Shown: positions 36,591 through 45,855 of the stretch, piece after piece
Layout: each line of letters opens with the position of its first letter
How positions within the stretch are numbered: position 1 is the first letter of the stretch
Assembly: GCA_036500205.1 (NCBI GenBank)
Contig: DASYCK010000041.1
Span: 73,208 to 137,207 of the forward strand
From: DASYCK01 sp036500205
GTDB taxonomy: Bacteria > Myxococcota_A > Polyangia > Fen-1088
Direction of reading: 5' to 3'
DNA length: 64,000 nucleotides
Translations under genes and position numbers: made by a program
The notes under the pieces: generated by a model
What the model saw: the letters and a program-made list of their open reading frames with translations, nothing else
What the model was told of the DNA's origin: nothing
The model's database searches: none

Positions 36591-37895
36591 ATGGCGAAGA
36601 TCCTGTTGGTCGGCGGCGGCGGGCGCGAGCACGCGCTCGCCTGGAAGCTGGTCACCAGCCCCCGCTGCGACGAGCTGGTAGTGGCGCCAGGAAATCCCGG
36701 GATCGGGCGGCTGCCCAAGGTCCGCGTCGCCGCGGTCAGGGCCGAGGACACGGTGGCGCTGGTGGCGCTGGCGCGCGCCGCCGCGGTCGACCTGGTGGTG
36801 TGCGGCCCCGAAGGTCCGCTGGCGGCGGGGCTGGGCGACGCCATGCGCGCGGCCGGCTTCGCCTTCTTCGGCCCTTCGCGCGCCGCCGCCGAGATCGAGG
36901 GGAGCAAGGCCTTCGCGAAGCAGCTGATGGCCGAGGCGGGCGTGCCCACCGCGGCGTTCGGCGTGTTCGAGGACGTCGCCGCCGCCGAGCGCTTCATCGA
37001 CGCGCAGCCCGGGCCGGTGGTGGTGAAGGCTGACGGGCTGTGCGCCGGCAAGGGGGTGGTGGTGGCCGACACCAGGGACGAATCGAAGGCCGCCGTGCGG
37101 CGCATGCTCGCCGACGGCGAGTTCGGCGCGGCCGGGGCGCGCGTGGTGCTGGAAGAGCGGCTCTACGGACGCGAGGTGTCGATGATGGCGCTCTGCGACG
37201 GCGAGCGCATCGCCATGCTGGCCTCCGCCGAGGACCACAAGGCCGTGTTCGACGGCGATCGCGGCCCGAACACGGGGGGCATGGGCACGTACTCACCGTC
37301 GCCGCGGGTCGACGCCGCGTCGACCCGTGACATCATCGCGCGGATCTTCGACCCGACCGTGGCGGCCCTGCGCGCGCAGGGCCGGACCTTTCGCGGGCTG
37401 CTGTACGGTGGGCTCATCCTCACGCGCGATCGCGGGCCCATGGTCATCGAATGGAACTGCCGCTTCGGAGATCCCGAGACGCAGGTGGTGATGGCGCGGA
37501 TGCAGGACGATCTGCTCCCCTGGCTGGAGGGGGCGGCGGTGGGGCGTCTGCCCGACGGCGAGCCCCGCTTCGTCGCCGACGCCGCCGTGTGCGTGGTGCT
37601 GGCGGCGGCGAACTACCCCGGCACGCCGCGCGCCGGCGATCCGATCTCCCTGGGCGACCTCGACGCCCCGCCAGGTGAAAAAGGTCCGTGGACGTTCCAC
37701 GCCGGAACCCGCTGGGACGCCGAGCGCGAACAGCTGGTCACGGCGGGGGGACGTGTGCTGGGGATCGTGGCGCGCGGTTCCGACTTGGCAGCGGCCCGCT
37801 CGACGGTGTATTCCGCCATGGGGACAGGCCCCGGGCAGATCGGCTTCGCGGGGATGCATTTCAGAACCGACATTGGAACGCGAGGAGACGCATGA
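36591..37895 (+). CDS. purD: Phosphoribosylamine-glycine ligase
   Basis: 434 residues; ATP-grasp enzyme forming glycinamide ribonucleotide. Motifs: KILLVGGGGREHALAWKL at the start, VVCGPEGPLAAGLGDAM, VVVKADGLCAGKGVVVA (ATP-binding), HKAVFDGDRGPNTGGMGTYS (family signature) and VIEWNCRFGDPETQVV (metal-binding Glu/Asn). ATG at 36591, 11 bp after purH. Its stop overlaps the purE start (ATGA). Confidence 0.98.
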   Translation: MAKILLVGGGGREHALAWKLVTSPRCDELVVAPGNPGIGRLPKVRVAAVRAEDTVALVALARAAAVDLVVCGPEGPLAAGLGDAMRAAGFAFFGPSRAAAEIEGSKAFAKQLMAEAGVPTAAFGVFEDVAAAERFIDAQPGPVVVKADGLCAGKGVVVADTRDESKAAVRRMLADGEFGAAGARVVLEERLYGREVSMMALCDGERIAMLASAEDHKAVFDGDRGPNTGGMGTYSPSPRVDAASTRDIIARIFDPTVAALRAQGRTFRGLLYGGLILTRDRGPMVIEWNCRFGDPETQVVMARMQDDLLPWLEGAAVGRLPDGEPRFVADAAVCVVLAAANYPGTPRAGDPISLGDLDAPPGEKGPWTFHAGTRWDAEREQLVTAGGRVLGIVARGSDLAAARSTVYSAMGTGPGQIGFAGMHFRTDIGTRGDA

Positions 37896-38392
37896 GCATC
37901 GACGTGGCAATCATGATGGGATCGAAGTCCGACCTCGAGGTGATGCGGCCGGCGGCCAAGGTGCTGACCGCGCTGGGCCTGGCCATCGAGGTGCGCGTGC
38001 TGTCGGCGCACCGCACGCCGGCCGAGACGGCCGGCTTCGTTCGCGACGCCGCCGCCGGCGGCTGCAAGGTGTTCATCTGCGCGGCGGGCGGGGCGGCCCA
38101 CCTGGCGGGTGCCGTGGCGGCGCACACCACCCGACCGGTCATCGGCGTGCCGATCAACGGCGGGTCATTGGGCGGGTTCGACGCGCTGCTGTCGACGGTG
38201 ATGATGCCGCCGGGCATGCCGGTGGCGACCGTGGCCGTCGGCGGGGCCGAGAACGCCGGCCTGCTGGCCGCGCAGATCGTCGCCGTCGGTGATCCGGCGC
38301 TGGCCCGCAAGGTCGAGGCCGAGCGGCAGTCGCGACGCGACAAGGTCCTGGCGTCCGACGCCGAGGTGAAGGCGGAATTTTCCCGCGGCTGA
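37892..38392 (+). CDS. purE: N5-carboxyaminoimidazole ribonucleotide mutase
   Basis: 166 residues, class I PurE size. Motifs IMMGSKSDLEVMRPA, VLSAHRTPAETAGFV, FICAAGGAAHLAGAVAAHT and VIGVPINGGSLGGFDALLS are the CAIR/NCAIR substrate loops; the catalytic His of AHRTP is present. Starts inside the purD stop (ATGA at 37892) with 'gaggag' upstream, indicating translational coupling. No purK is visible, so NCAIR supply must come from elsewhere in the genome. Confidence 0.97.
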   Translation: MSIDVAIMMGSKSDLEVMRPAAKVLTALGLAIEVRVLSAHRTPAETAGFVRDAAAGGCKVFICAAGGAAHLAGAVAAHTTRPVIGVPINGGSLGGFDALLSTVMMPPGMPVATVAVGGAENAGLLAAQIVAVGDPALARKVEAERQSRRDKVLASDAEVKAEFSRG

Positions 38393-38405
38393 GGGCGGTG
38401 CCCAG

Positions 38406-38993
38406 GTGGCTCACGCGTTCCCGGAAGAGATTGCGTTCGCGGTCGAGGCGCTCCGCCGCGGCGAGGTGGTCGCCTACCCGACGGAGACGTTCTACGGGCT
38501 GGGCGTGAGCGCGCTCGACGAGCTGGCGCTGGCGCGTTTGCGTCTTTTGAAGGGGCGGGGCGCCGAGAAGGCGATCTCGATCCTGGTGGGCGACGTGGCG
38601 ATGCTCGACCTCGTGTGCGCGCCGCTGTCGCCGCTGGCGCGCCGCCTGGTCACGAAGTACTGGCCGGGACCGTTGACCTTGGTGCTGCCGGCGCGCCCCG
38701 GCCTGCCCGCGCCGCTGGTGCAGGAAGATTGCGTCGCCGTGCGCGTGTCGTCCCACCCCACCGCCCAGGCGCTGGTGAAGGCGTTCGGCGCGCCGCTGAC
38801 GACCACCAGCGCGAACCGCGCCGGCGATCCGCCGGCCTGCACGCCCGAGGCGGTCGAGGAAGCGTTCGAGGGGCGCTGCCGCGTGCTGCACGCGGGGGCC
38901 ACGCCCGGGGGCGCCGCCAGCACCGTGGCGCGCGTGCGCGGCGCGACGCTGGAGATCTTGCGCCAGGGGGCGGTCGAGCCCGAGGCGGATTGA
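38406..38993 (+). CDS. tsaC: Sua5/YciO/YrdC-family L-threonylcarbamoyladenylate synthase
   Basis: 195 residues. Makes threonylcarbamoyl-AMP for the t6A37 modification of ANN-decoding tRNAs. Family motifs: GEVVAYPTETFYGLGVSA (substrate-binding PTET-YGLG), LKGRGAEKAISILVG, KYWPGPLTLVLPAR and LTTTSANRAGDPPA. It has the YrdC domain only, without the Sua5 extension. Starts with GTG at 38406, 13 bp after purE, and its stop overlaps the start of the methyltransferase gene. Confidence 0.92.
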   Translation: MAHAFPEEIAFAVEALRRGEVVAYPTETFYGLGVSALDELALARLRLLKGRGAEKAISILVGDVAMLDLVCAPLSPLARRLVTKYWPGPLTLVLPARPGLPAPLVQEDCVAVRVSSHPTAQALVKAFGAPLTTTSANRAGDPPACTPEAVEEAFEGRCRVLHAGATPGGAASTVARVRGATLEILRQGAVEPEAD

Positions 38994-39760
38994 TGTCGGC
39001 GGATTCGGCCGACCTCGGACCCGACGACGACGCGCACACGGTCGACACGCTGTTCCGGGCGCGCGTGACGTTCCTGCAACCAGTTCGCGGCTTCCGGTCG
39101 AGCCTGGATCCGGTGCTGCTGGCGTCGTTCGTCCGCCCGCCGTTCGGCCGCTTCGTCGACATCGGCTGCGCCACCGGGGCGCTGGCGTTCTCGCTGGCGG
39201 CGATGGACGACGGCGCCACGGGCGTGGCGATCGAGATCCAGCCGCGGCTTGCCCGGCTGGCCCGCCGCGGGCTGCCCCGAAACGACTTCGCCGCGCGCCT
39301 CGCCATCGTCGAGGGGGACGTGCGGCGAATCGTCGGTCGCAAGCCGGTCGAGCGGGGTGGTTTCGATCTCGTCGTCAGCAACCCGCCGTTTCGACCGCTG
39401 GCGGGCGGCTTCACCTCGCCCGACAGCGAGGTAGCCCAGGCTCATCACGAGCTGACGTTGACGCTGGCCGAATGTCTCGACGCCGCCGCGGCGTTGCGCA
39501 AGCCGACCGGTCGGATCGCCATCGTCTTCCTGGCGACCCGCGTGGGCGAGCTGCTGAGCGGGCTGGCGGCGCGCGGGCTGGCGCCGCGCCGCTTGCGCTT
39601 CGCGCACGCCACGCCCGACAAGCCGGCGACGCGCGTGCTGGTCGAGGCAGGCGCGATGTCGGACCCGGTCCCGCCGTGCGAGGTCGAGCCACCGCTCGTG
39701 CTGCGCGGGCCGGCCGGGCACAGCGACGAGATGCGCCGGATCCTCGGCGAAAGTGGATAG
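38993..39760 (+). CDS. TrmN6-like SAM-dependent N6-adenine methyltransferase
   Basis: 255 residues. Rossmann-type methyltransferase: FRSSLDPVLLASFV near the N-terminus, SAM motif I FVDIGCATGALAFSLA, acidic loop VAIEIQPRLARLAR, and the N6-adenine motif VVSNPPFRPLAGG (NPPF). The layout fits YfiC/TrmN6, which methylates A37 of tRNA-Val, though rRNA and protein targets exist in the superfamily. The start overlaps the tsaC stop (TGATG), grouping two tRNA-modification genes at the end of the purine operon. Confidence 0.85.
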   Translation: MSADSADLGPDDDAHTVDTLFRARVTFLQPVRGFRSSLDPVLLASFVRPPFGRFVDIGCATGALAFSLAAMDDGATGVAIEIQPRLARLARRGLPRNDFAARLAIVEGDVRRIVGRKPVERGGFDLVVSNPPFRPLAGGFTSPDSEVAQAHHELTLTLAECLDAAAALRKPTGRIAIVFLATRVGELLSGLAARGLAPRRLRFAHATPDKPATRVLVEAGAMSDPVPPCEVEPPLVLRGPAGHSDEMRRILGESG

Positions 39761-39902
39761 GCCGGGCGACGATCCGTCGTCGTAACCACCCTGCCGGCGT
39801 CGCTTTCCCGGGAAATAGCGTCTCGTCGCGGCGCGGCGGTGGAGTAGAAAAGCGCATGCGTTCCTCGGCCTCCTCGCCGGCTGCGAAGCCAGGGTCTGAA
39901 CG

Positions 39903-42500
39903 GTGAGCGAGGCTCCGCCGCGGGGGACGATCGAAGGAGAGGCGGAGCTTCGTCTGGTGATGGACGCGTTGCCGCTCCTCGTCTCGATCGTCACCGCCGA
40001 CGAGCGCTACGGCTTCGTCAACAAGGCCTACGAGACATGGTTCGGCATCCCGGCCGGGCAGCTGCTCGGCCGGACCTTGAGAGAGGTCATCGGCGAGGCC
40101 GCCCTCGCACGCCTCGGTCCAAACGTGCGCCGCGCGCTGGCCGGCGAGACCTTCTCGTTCGAACAGACCAACGTTCCCTACCGCCTCGGGGGGACCAAGG
40201 ACGTCAAGGTCTCCTTCGTGTCCCGACGGACCGCCGATGGCGCGCCGGATGGCTACTTCGCGCTGCTCGAGGACGTCACGACCCAGCGCCGCGCCGAGGC
40301 CGCGCTCGAGCAGCAGGCGCTCGAGCGCTCGCGGCTACTCGACGAGGCCCGCCAGGCCCAGCGCGAGGGGCAGGCGGCGCTCGAGGCGCTGGAGGGAGCG
40401 CTGGCCGACGCGGCCCGGCTGAACGTTCAGCTCGGCGAGGCCGAGAACGTGCTGCGCGCGCTGGTCGACAATCTCCCCGTGCTGGCCTGGTCGGCGCAGC
40501 CCGACGGCCGCGTCGACTTTTACAACCAGCGTTGGTTCGACTACACGGGCACCACGCTGGACGAGATGAGGGACTGGGGCTGGGGGGGCGTGCACGATGC
40601 GGCGATCCTCCCCAAGGTCGTGCAGAGGTGGAAGCATTCGCTGGCGACCGGCGAGCCGTTCGAGATGGAGTTTCCCCTGCGCCGCGCCGATGGTGCCTTC
40701 CGCTGGTTCCTCACCCGCATCCGGCCGTTGCGCGACAGCACCGGGAAGACGGTGCGCTGGTTCGGCACGAACGCGGACATTCACGAGCAACGCGAGACGG
40801 GAAAGCGCGCCGAGGAGGCCAGCCGCAGCAAGGACGAGTTTCTTGCCACCGCGTCGCACGAGCTGCGCACGCCGCTCACGGCGATCCTTGGCTGGGCGCG
40901 AATGCTCCGCTCGGGCAAGGTCGATCCCAGTGGCTACGCGCGCGGTCTCGAGACGATCGAGCGGAACGCCAAGGCGCAGGTGCAGCTGATCGAGGACATC
41001 CTGGACGGCTCACGGATCCTCACCGGCAAGCTGCACCTGGAGATTCGCCCGCTCGATCTGACGGCGCTGGTGCGCGCCGCCCTCGACGCCGTGCGGCCGG
41101 CGGTCGAGGCCAAGGGGATCGATCTCTCCGTGGAGGTGGACCCGCAGGCGGCGCGGGTCGTCGGCGATCCGGAGCGACTGCAGCAGGTGGTGTGGAACCT
41201 GGCGAACAACGCGGTCAAGTTCACGCCACGGGGCGGTGCGGTCGCGGTGACCCTGGCGCGCGTGGGGACCTCCATCGAGCTCACGGTCTCGGATTCGGGG
41301 CAGGGGATCAGCGCCGAATTCCTACCCCACGTGTTCGAGCGCTTTCGCCAGGCCGAGGGGAGCACCACCCGCCGCCACGGTGGCCTGGGCCTGGGGCTGG
41401 CCATCGTCCGCCACCTCGTCGAGGCGCACGGTGGCACGGTCCGGGCGGAGAGCGCGGGCGAGGGGCGGGGAGCGCGGTTCATCGTGCTGCTCCCCGTGCA
41501 GGCGGTCTACCGCGAGGAAGCCGACACCGATGTTCCGCGCGCCACGCCCGTCCCCGAGGCGGCCCCGGCGATGGAGGGCGCCGCCACCCTGATCGGCGTG
41601 AAGATCGTGGTCGTCGACGACGAGGCCGACGCGCGCGATCTGGTGGCGATGGTGCTGCGCGCAAACGGCGCCGACGTGGCGACCGCCTCGAACGCCACCG
41701 AGGGGATCGAGCTCGTCGCCGCGAACGCGCCCCAGATTCTGATCAGCGACGTCGGCATGCCCGAGATGGACGGCTACGAGCTCATCCGCAGGGTGCGGAC
41801 CTCGACAGGGACGCACGGTGCCCAGCTTCCCGCCATCGCGCTCACCGCTTACTCGCGCGAGCAGGATCGCCGCCTGGCGCTCGAGGCGGGCTTCCAGACA
41901 CACGTGGCCAAGCCGGTCGAGCCGGCTGAGCTCGTGCGCGTGGTGGTCGGTCTCATCAAGTTCGTGGGCCGGCAGTCGTCGCCGCTCGGGCGTGAGGTGG
42001 CGCTCGAAAAGGCGGACACCTTCCTGAAGTTCGAGAAGATCCTCGAGACCCAGGGGATTCACGAGGCGCTGCGCTTCCTGAACAGCCGCACCTCGCACCG
42101 CTTCACGGCGATGTACCGCTTCGATCCCCCCACGCTGCGAAACCTGCTGCTCGTCGACTCCTACGCCCCCGACACCAGGACCGGCGTCGACGCGCCCATG
42201 GTCGAGACCTACTGTTCGATCGTGGGCCAGACGGAGCACAGCTTCACCACCGAGGACACCCGTCGTGACGAGCGCCTGCGCGATCACCCGGCGCGACAGA
42301 CCGTCGTCTCGTACAGTGGCGTGCTGCTGCGCGACGAGGACGGCCAGCCGTTCGGCACGCTGTGCCACTTCGATCTCGTCCCCTGCGACATCCCGGTGCG
42401 GGAGATGCCGCTGCTGGAGGCGGCCGCGCCGCTGCTGATGCGGGCGCTGCGACAATCGATCTCGCGGGAGGCAGCGGCCCGAGATCGGGGCGTGACCTGA
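39903..42500 (+). CDS. Hybrid sensor histidine kinase: PAS-PAS-HisKA-HATPase-REC-GAF
   Basis: 865 residues, no membrane segment. PAS 1 about 15-130; coiled coil about 135-180; PAS 2 about 185-300 (LVDNLPVLAWSAQPDG, DWGWGGVHDAA). HisKA with SHELRTPLTAILGW at about 319 (phospho-His); HATPase with NLANNAVKFTPRGG, SDSGQGIS and GGLGLGLAIV. Receiver at about 562-685 with ISDVGMPEMDGYEL (phospho-Asp), ALTAYS and VAKPVEP. GAF at about 710-850 (FLNSRTSHRFTAMYRFD, SYSGVLLRDEDGQPFGTLC). A GAF after the receiver is unusual. The GTG start lies at the end of a 16-codon upstream ORF (39856-39906) that overlaps it as GTGA; the true start is therefore somewhat uncertain. Confidence 0.93.
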   Translation: MSEAPPRGTIEGEAELRLVMDALPLLVSIVTADERYGFVNKAYETWFGIPAGQLLGRTLREVIGEAALARLGPNVRRALAGETFSFEQTNVPYRLGGTKDVKVSFVSRRTADGAPDGYFALLEDVTTQRRAEAALEQQALERSRLLDEARQAQREGQAALEALEGALADAARLNVQLGEAENVLRALVDNLPVLAWSAQPDGRVDFYNQRWFDYTGTTLDEMRDWGWGGVHDAAILPKVVQRWKHSLATGEPFEMEFPLRRADGAFRWFLTRIRPLRDSTGKTVRWFGTNADIHEQRETGKRAEEASRSKDEFLATASHELRTPLTAILGWARMLRSGKVDPSGYARGLETIERNAKAQVQLIEDILDGSRILTGKLHLEIRPLDLTALVRAALDAVRPAVEAKGIDLSVEVDPQAARVVGDPERLQQVVWNLANNAVKFTPRGGAVAVTLARVGTSIELTVSDSGQGISAEFLPHVFERFRQAEGSTTRRHGGLGLGLAIVRHLVEAHGGTVRAESAGEGRGARFIVLLPVQAVYREEADTDVPRATPVPEAAPAMEGAATLIGVKIVVVDDEADARDLVAMVLRANGADVATASNATEGIELVAANAPQILISDVGMPEMDGYELIRRVRTSTGTHGAQLPAIALTAYSREQDRRLALEAGFQTHVAKPVEPAELVRVVVGLIKFVGRQSSPLGREVALEKADTFLKFEKILETQGIHEALRFLNSRTSHRFTAMYRFDPPTLRNLLLVDSYAPDTRTGVDAPMVETYCSIVGQTEHSFTTEDTRRDERLRDHPARQTVVSYSGVLLRDEDGQPFGTLCHFDLVPCDIPVREMPLLEAAAPLLMRALRQSISREAAARDRGVT

Positions 42501-42570
42501 CGGCGCGCGGCGCGGAATGGCCGGTATTCACCAGGCGATCCGCCTGGTCTCTTGTTGTAGTGTTGGCCCC

Positions 42571-45500
42571 GTGTTTTCAAACGCGCGGCAAATCGTGGGG
42601 AATTTCGGGCGGGCAGCGGGTCGGTTGGCGGGGTGGTCGGCGATCTTCGGCGCCCTGTTGAGCCTCGGGGTCTTCGCCTGCAACGGCGGCGGCGGGCAGG
42701 GCGGCGTCGTCATCGTGGTGGACGGCCAGGGACTGACGCAAGCGCAGCTCGACAGCGTCGCCTATGTCTGGATCTTCATCGACGGCGATGGCGCCCGGGT
42801 CACCCAGGGCTTCCCCATGACGGGCTTGAAGGGGGGCATGTACAAGTCCACCTATCACCCCGTGAAACACTCCGGGGTGCTGACGATCACCGGCGAGCTG
42901 GATGACAGATCGATGGTGCCGATCGCGACGAGCTCGACGACCGTCGACGTCAAGATGGGGAATCAGGTGATGGCGACGATCATGTTGACCGGAACGATCC
43001 CGATCGGGACCGACGGGGGCATGGACGCGGCGACGGCGTGCGCGGCAGCGCTCTGCGACGCGCTGGTCCCGGACGGCTGTTGCCCGGTAGGCTGCACCAC
43101 CGCCACCGATCTCGACTGCGCCGTCTGTGGCGACGGCGCCATCGAGCCGGGCGAGACGTGCGATCCGCTGGCGACCTGTCCGACGGCCTGCCCGCAGAAC
43201 GGCTGCCAGCTGCTCAGCCTGACGAAGGCGGGGACCTGTCAGGCCGCCTGCGCGCCGGCCGGCGTGCAGAGCCTGTGCGTGAACGGCGATGGGTGCTGTC
43301 CGACCGGCTGCACCAGCGGTACCGATACCGACTGCGCCCCCATCTGCGGCAACAAGGTGCTCGACGGCGCCGAGACGTGCGACGGCGATTGCCCCGTGGC
43401 CTGCCCCGCGCTGGGGTGCCAGCTGCGGACGCTGACCGGCAGCGCGGCCACGTGCGACGCCCGGTGCGTGAACGGCGCCCTGCAGACCGTCTGCGTGACG
43501 GGGGACGGCTGCTGCCCCAGCGGATGCACGACGGCGACGGACGCCGACTGCGCGGTCGCCTGCGGAAACGGGATGCTCGACGCGGGAGAGACGTGCGACG
43601 GCAACTGCGCCACGACTTGCCCCGCCATGGGATGCCAGCTGCGGACGCTGACCGGCAGCGCGGCCACGTGCAACGCCCAGTGCGTGAACGGCGCCATGCA
43701 GACCGCCTGCGTGAACAAGGACGGCTGCTGTCCGACCGGTTGCAACACCAGCAACGACAGCGATTGCGTCGCCGGCTGCGGCAACGGCGTCATCGAGGCG
43801 GGCGAGACCTGCGAGGTCGCGCCGGCGAGCCCGCTGTGCAGCGCCATCACCTGCGACGACAAGAACGCCTGCACCACGGACACCCGGCTGGGCCTGGACG
43901 CCACCTGCACGGTGGCGTGCGCGCACAGCACCATCTCGGCGTGCGGCGGGGCGACGGCACCCAAGGACGGCTGCTGCGCCCCCGGCTGCGACGCCACGAA
44001 TGACGCCGACTGCGCCGTCGTGTGCGGCAACGGCGTCGTCGAGGCGCCCACCGAGGCGTGCGACACGAAGCTGGAGGGGAGCTGTCCGACGACCTGTCCG
44101 CAGGCGGCCTGCGTGCTGCCCGATCTCGTCAACGCCGGGACGTGCAAGGCGGCCTGCGTCGATCAGGGGCGGCGGCAGACGGCGTGCGTGCTGGCGGCGA
44201 AGGACGGCTGCTGCCCGGGGGGTTGCAACGCCACGAATGACGCCGACTGTCCGGTCGTGTGCGGCAACGGTGTCATCGAGACGGGTGAGACTTGCGAGAC
44301 GATGGCGCCCGCGACGAAGCTGTGCGCGGCGCTGTCGTGCGACGACGGGGACGCCTGCACCACGGACGTGAAGACGGGCGCCAACGCCACCTGCAACGTG
44401 GCGTGCGGGCACACGGCGGTCACGGCCTGCTCGCTGACGAAGGACGGCTGCTGTCCGGCCAATTGCAACATGACGAACGACGCCGACTGCGGCGCCGTGT
44501 GCGGCAACGGCGTGCTCGAGACGGGCGAGACCTGCGAGACCAAGGCGCCCGCCACGCCACTGTGCACGGCCGTGTCATGCAACGACGGGGATGTCTGCAC
44601 CACGGATGCGATGACGGGCAGCGCCACCACCTGCAACCTGAAGTGTACGAACACGAAGATCGTGGCCTGCTCCGGGGCGGGCGTGAAGGACGGCTGCTGC
44701 GCGCCCGGCTGCAACGCCACCAACGACGGCGACTGCGCGGCCGTGTGCGGGAACGGACTCATCGAGTCGGGCGAGACCTGCGACGTGGCGCCGGCCGCCA
44801 CGCAGTGCCCGAACGCGAACAGCTGCGTCAGCGCCGCCTGCACGAAGGCGACCCTGTCGGGCAGCGCCGCCAACTGCACCGCGCTCTGCACCAAGACGAC
44901 GATCAACACATGCATCGACGGTGACGGCTGCTGCGCCGCTGGCTGCACGAGCGCCAACGACAACGACTGCGTCCCCGCGAACGACACCTGCGCGGGGGCG
45001 ACGGACATCTCGGCGGGCGGAGACTTCCCGTTCAGCTTGTTCAATGCGCAGCTGGATCTGGGGACGGTCAACAACACGAAGTGTGGGTTCGGTGGTCAAC
45101 CGGAGGTGTTCTTCACGTTCACCTTGCCGACCAATCCGGCGGGGACCGCGCCGCCGCTTTATTACGGATACTTCGATGTTTACGATCCGGCGGGGAAGGT
45201 GGTGAACGCCGGGCTCGAGCTGTATCAGGGCTCCTGTACCAGCATCAATGCCGGGAATCCGACCGACTGTGGCCAACCGACCAGCGGCAACACGGCCTGT
45301 GGAACCGCAGCGGGCTGGCCTCGCCTCATGCCGGTCAACAACTTGACGGGCGGCCTCCAGTACATCCTGGTGGCGCGCCAGGTGAACAGCATCGCTGGAC
45401 GCTACACGCTGCGCTTCCATCGTATTCCGGCCAGCTGCGTGGCCGGGGGCGCGCTGCCCGCGACCGCAACGCCGACCACGTGCAACTCGGCCGACCTGTA

Positions 45501-45843
45501 CGGGAATACGTGCACAGCGGTACCGATGGCGGGCGCGGTGAACTACTACGTGGAGAAGTGCCCGGCTCCAGGACTGACGGTCGATACCTGTGGCGGCAGG
45601 GCCGCCGCGCTCGATACGGTCATCCAGGTCAGTCGAGGGAGCGTCGACTTCACGGGCGGCAAGTGCGTCGTGGCTTCGACGGTCATGCAGGTGTGCAACG
45701 ACACCGCCGCATCCTGTGCGGCTGGTCCCAAGGACGCCACGGTCACCAACAGCGAGCGCGGGGAGCGAGGTCTGTTCACGGTTGTGGTTGGCTCCGTCGA
45801 CAAGTGCTCCAACGTGACCTTGACGAGTAGCTTGGTCCCGTGA
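42571..45843 (+). CDS. Lipoprotein with nine Cys-rich disulfide repeat modules
   Basis: About 1090 residues from GTG 42571; ATG 42517 and GTG 42595 are alternatives. Signal and lipobox: WSAIFGALLSLGVFAC. Residues 40-145 form a small beta domain (VVIVVDGQGLTQAQLD). Then about 650 residues hold repeated Cys modules of about 72 residues. Eight start as CGNG-[VIL]-[ED]-x-G-ETC[DE], and nine end as DGCCPxGCxxTNDxDC. This is the myxobacterial disulfide-rich repeat pattern. The C-terminal 280 residues (VFFTFTLPTNPAG, LQYILVARQVNSIAGRYTLR) look like a beta-sandwich binding domain. Probably a rigid surface stalk. Adjacent repeats at 43417 and 43633 are nearly identical in DNA, implying recent duplication. 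Function unknown. Confidence 0.85.
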   Translation: MFSNARQIVGNFGRAAGRLAGWSAIFGALLSLGVFACNGGGGQGGVVIVVDGQGLTQAQLDSVAYVWIFIDGDGARVTQGFPMTGLKGGMYKSTYHPVKHSGVLTITGELDDRSMVPIATSSTTVDVKMGNQVMATIMLTGTIPIGTDGGMDAATACAAALCDALVPDGCCPVGCTTATDLDCAVCGDGAIEPGETCDPLATCPTACPQNGCQLLSLTKAGTCQAACAPAGVQSLCVNGDGCCPTGCTSGTDTDCAPICGNKVLDGAETCDGDCPVACPALGCQLRTLTGSAATCDARCVNGALQTVCVTGDGCCPSGCTTATDADCAVACGNGMLDAGETCDGNCATTCPAMGCQLRTLTGSAATCNAQCVNGAMQTACVNKDGCCPTGCNTSNDSDCVAGCGNGVIEAGETCEVAPASPLCSAITCDDKNACTTDTRLGLDATCTVACAHSTISACGGATAPKDGCCAPGCDATNDADCAVVCGNGVVEAPTEACDTKLEGSCPTTCPQAACVLPDLVNAGTCKAACVDQGRRQTACVLAAKDGCCPGGCNATNDADCPVVCGNGVIETGETCETMAPATKLCAALSCDDGDACTTDVKTGANATCNVACGHTAVTACSLTKDGCCPANCNMTNDADCGAVCGNGVLETGETCETKAPATPLCTAVSCNDGDVCTTDAMTGSATTCNLKCTNTKIVACSGAGVKDGCCAPGCNATNDGDCAAVCGNGLIESGETCDVAPAATQCPNANSCVSAACTKATLSGSAANCTALCTKTTINTCIDGDGCCAAGCTSANDNDCVPANDTCAGATDISAGGDFPFSLFNAQLDLGTVNNTKCGFGGQPEVFFTFTLPTNPAGTAPPLYYGYFDVYDPAGKVVNAGLELYQGSCTSINAGNPTDCGQPTSGNTACGTAAGWPRLMPVNNLTGGLQYILVARQVNSIAGRYTLRFHRIPASCVAGGALPATATPTTCNSADLYGNTCTAVPMAGAVNYYVEKCPAPGLTVDTCGGRAAALDTVIQVSRGSVDFTGGKCVVASTVMQVCNDTAASCAAGPKDATVTNSERGERGLFTVVVGSVDKCSNVTLTSSLVP
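43417..43716 (+). repeat. Near-identical direct repeat within the Cys-rich gene
   Basis: The DNA from 43417 to about 43500 recurs at 43633 to about 43716, 216 bp (72 codons) apart, with only scattered substitutions. The first 39 bases of the two copies are identical. It encodes CQLRTLTGSAATC in both copies and marks the youngest duplication among the modules. Confidence 0.75.
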
Positions 45844-45855
45844 CGTAGGATCGAC

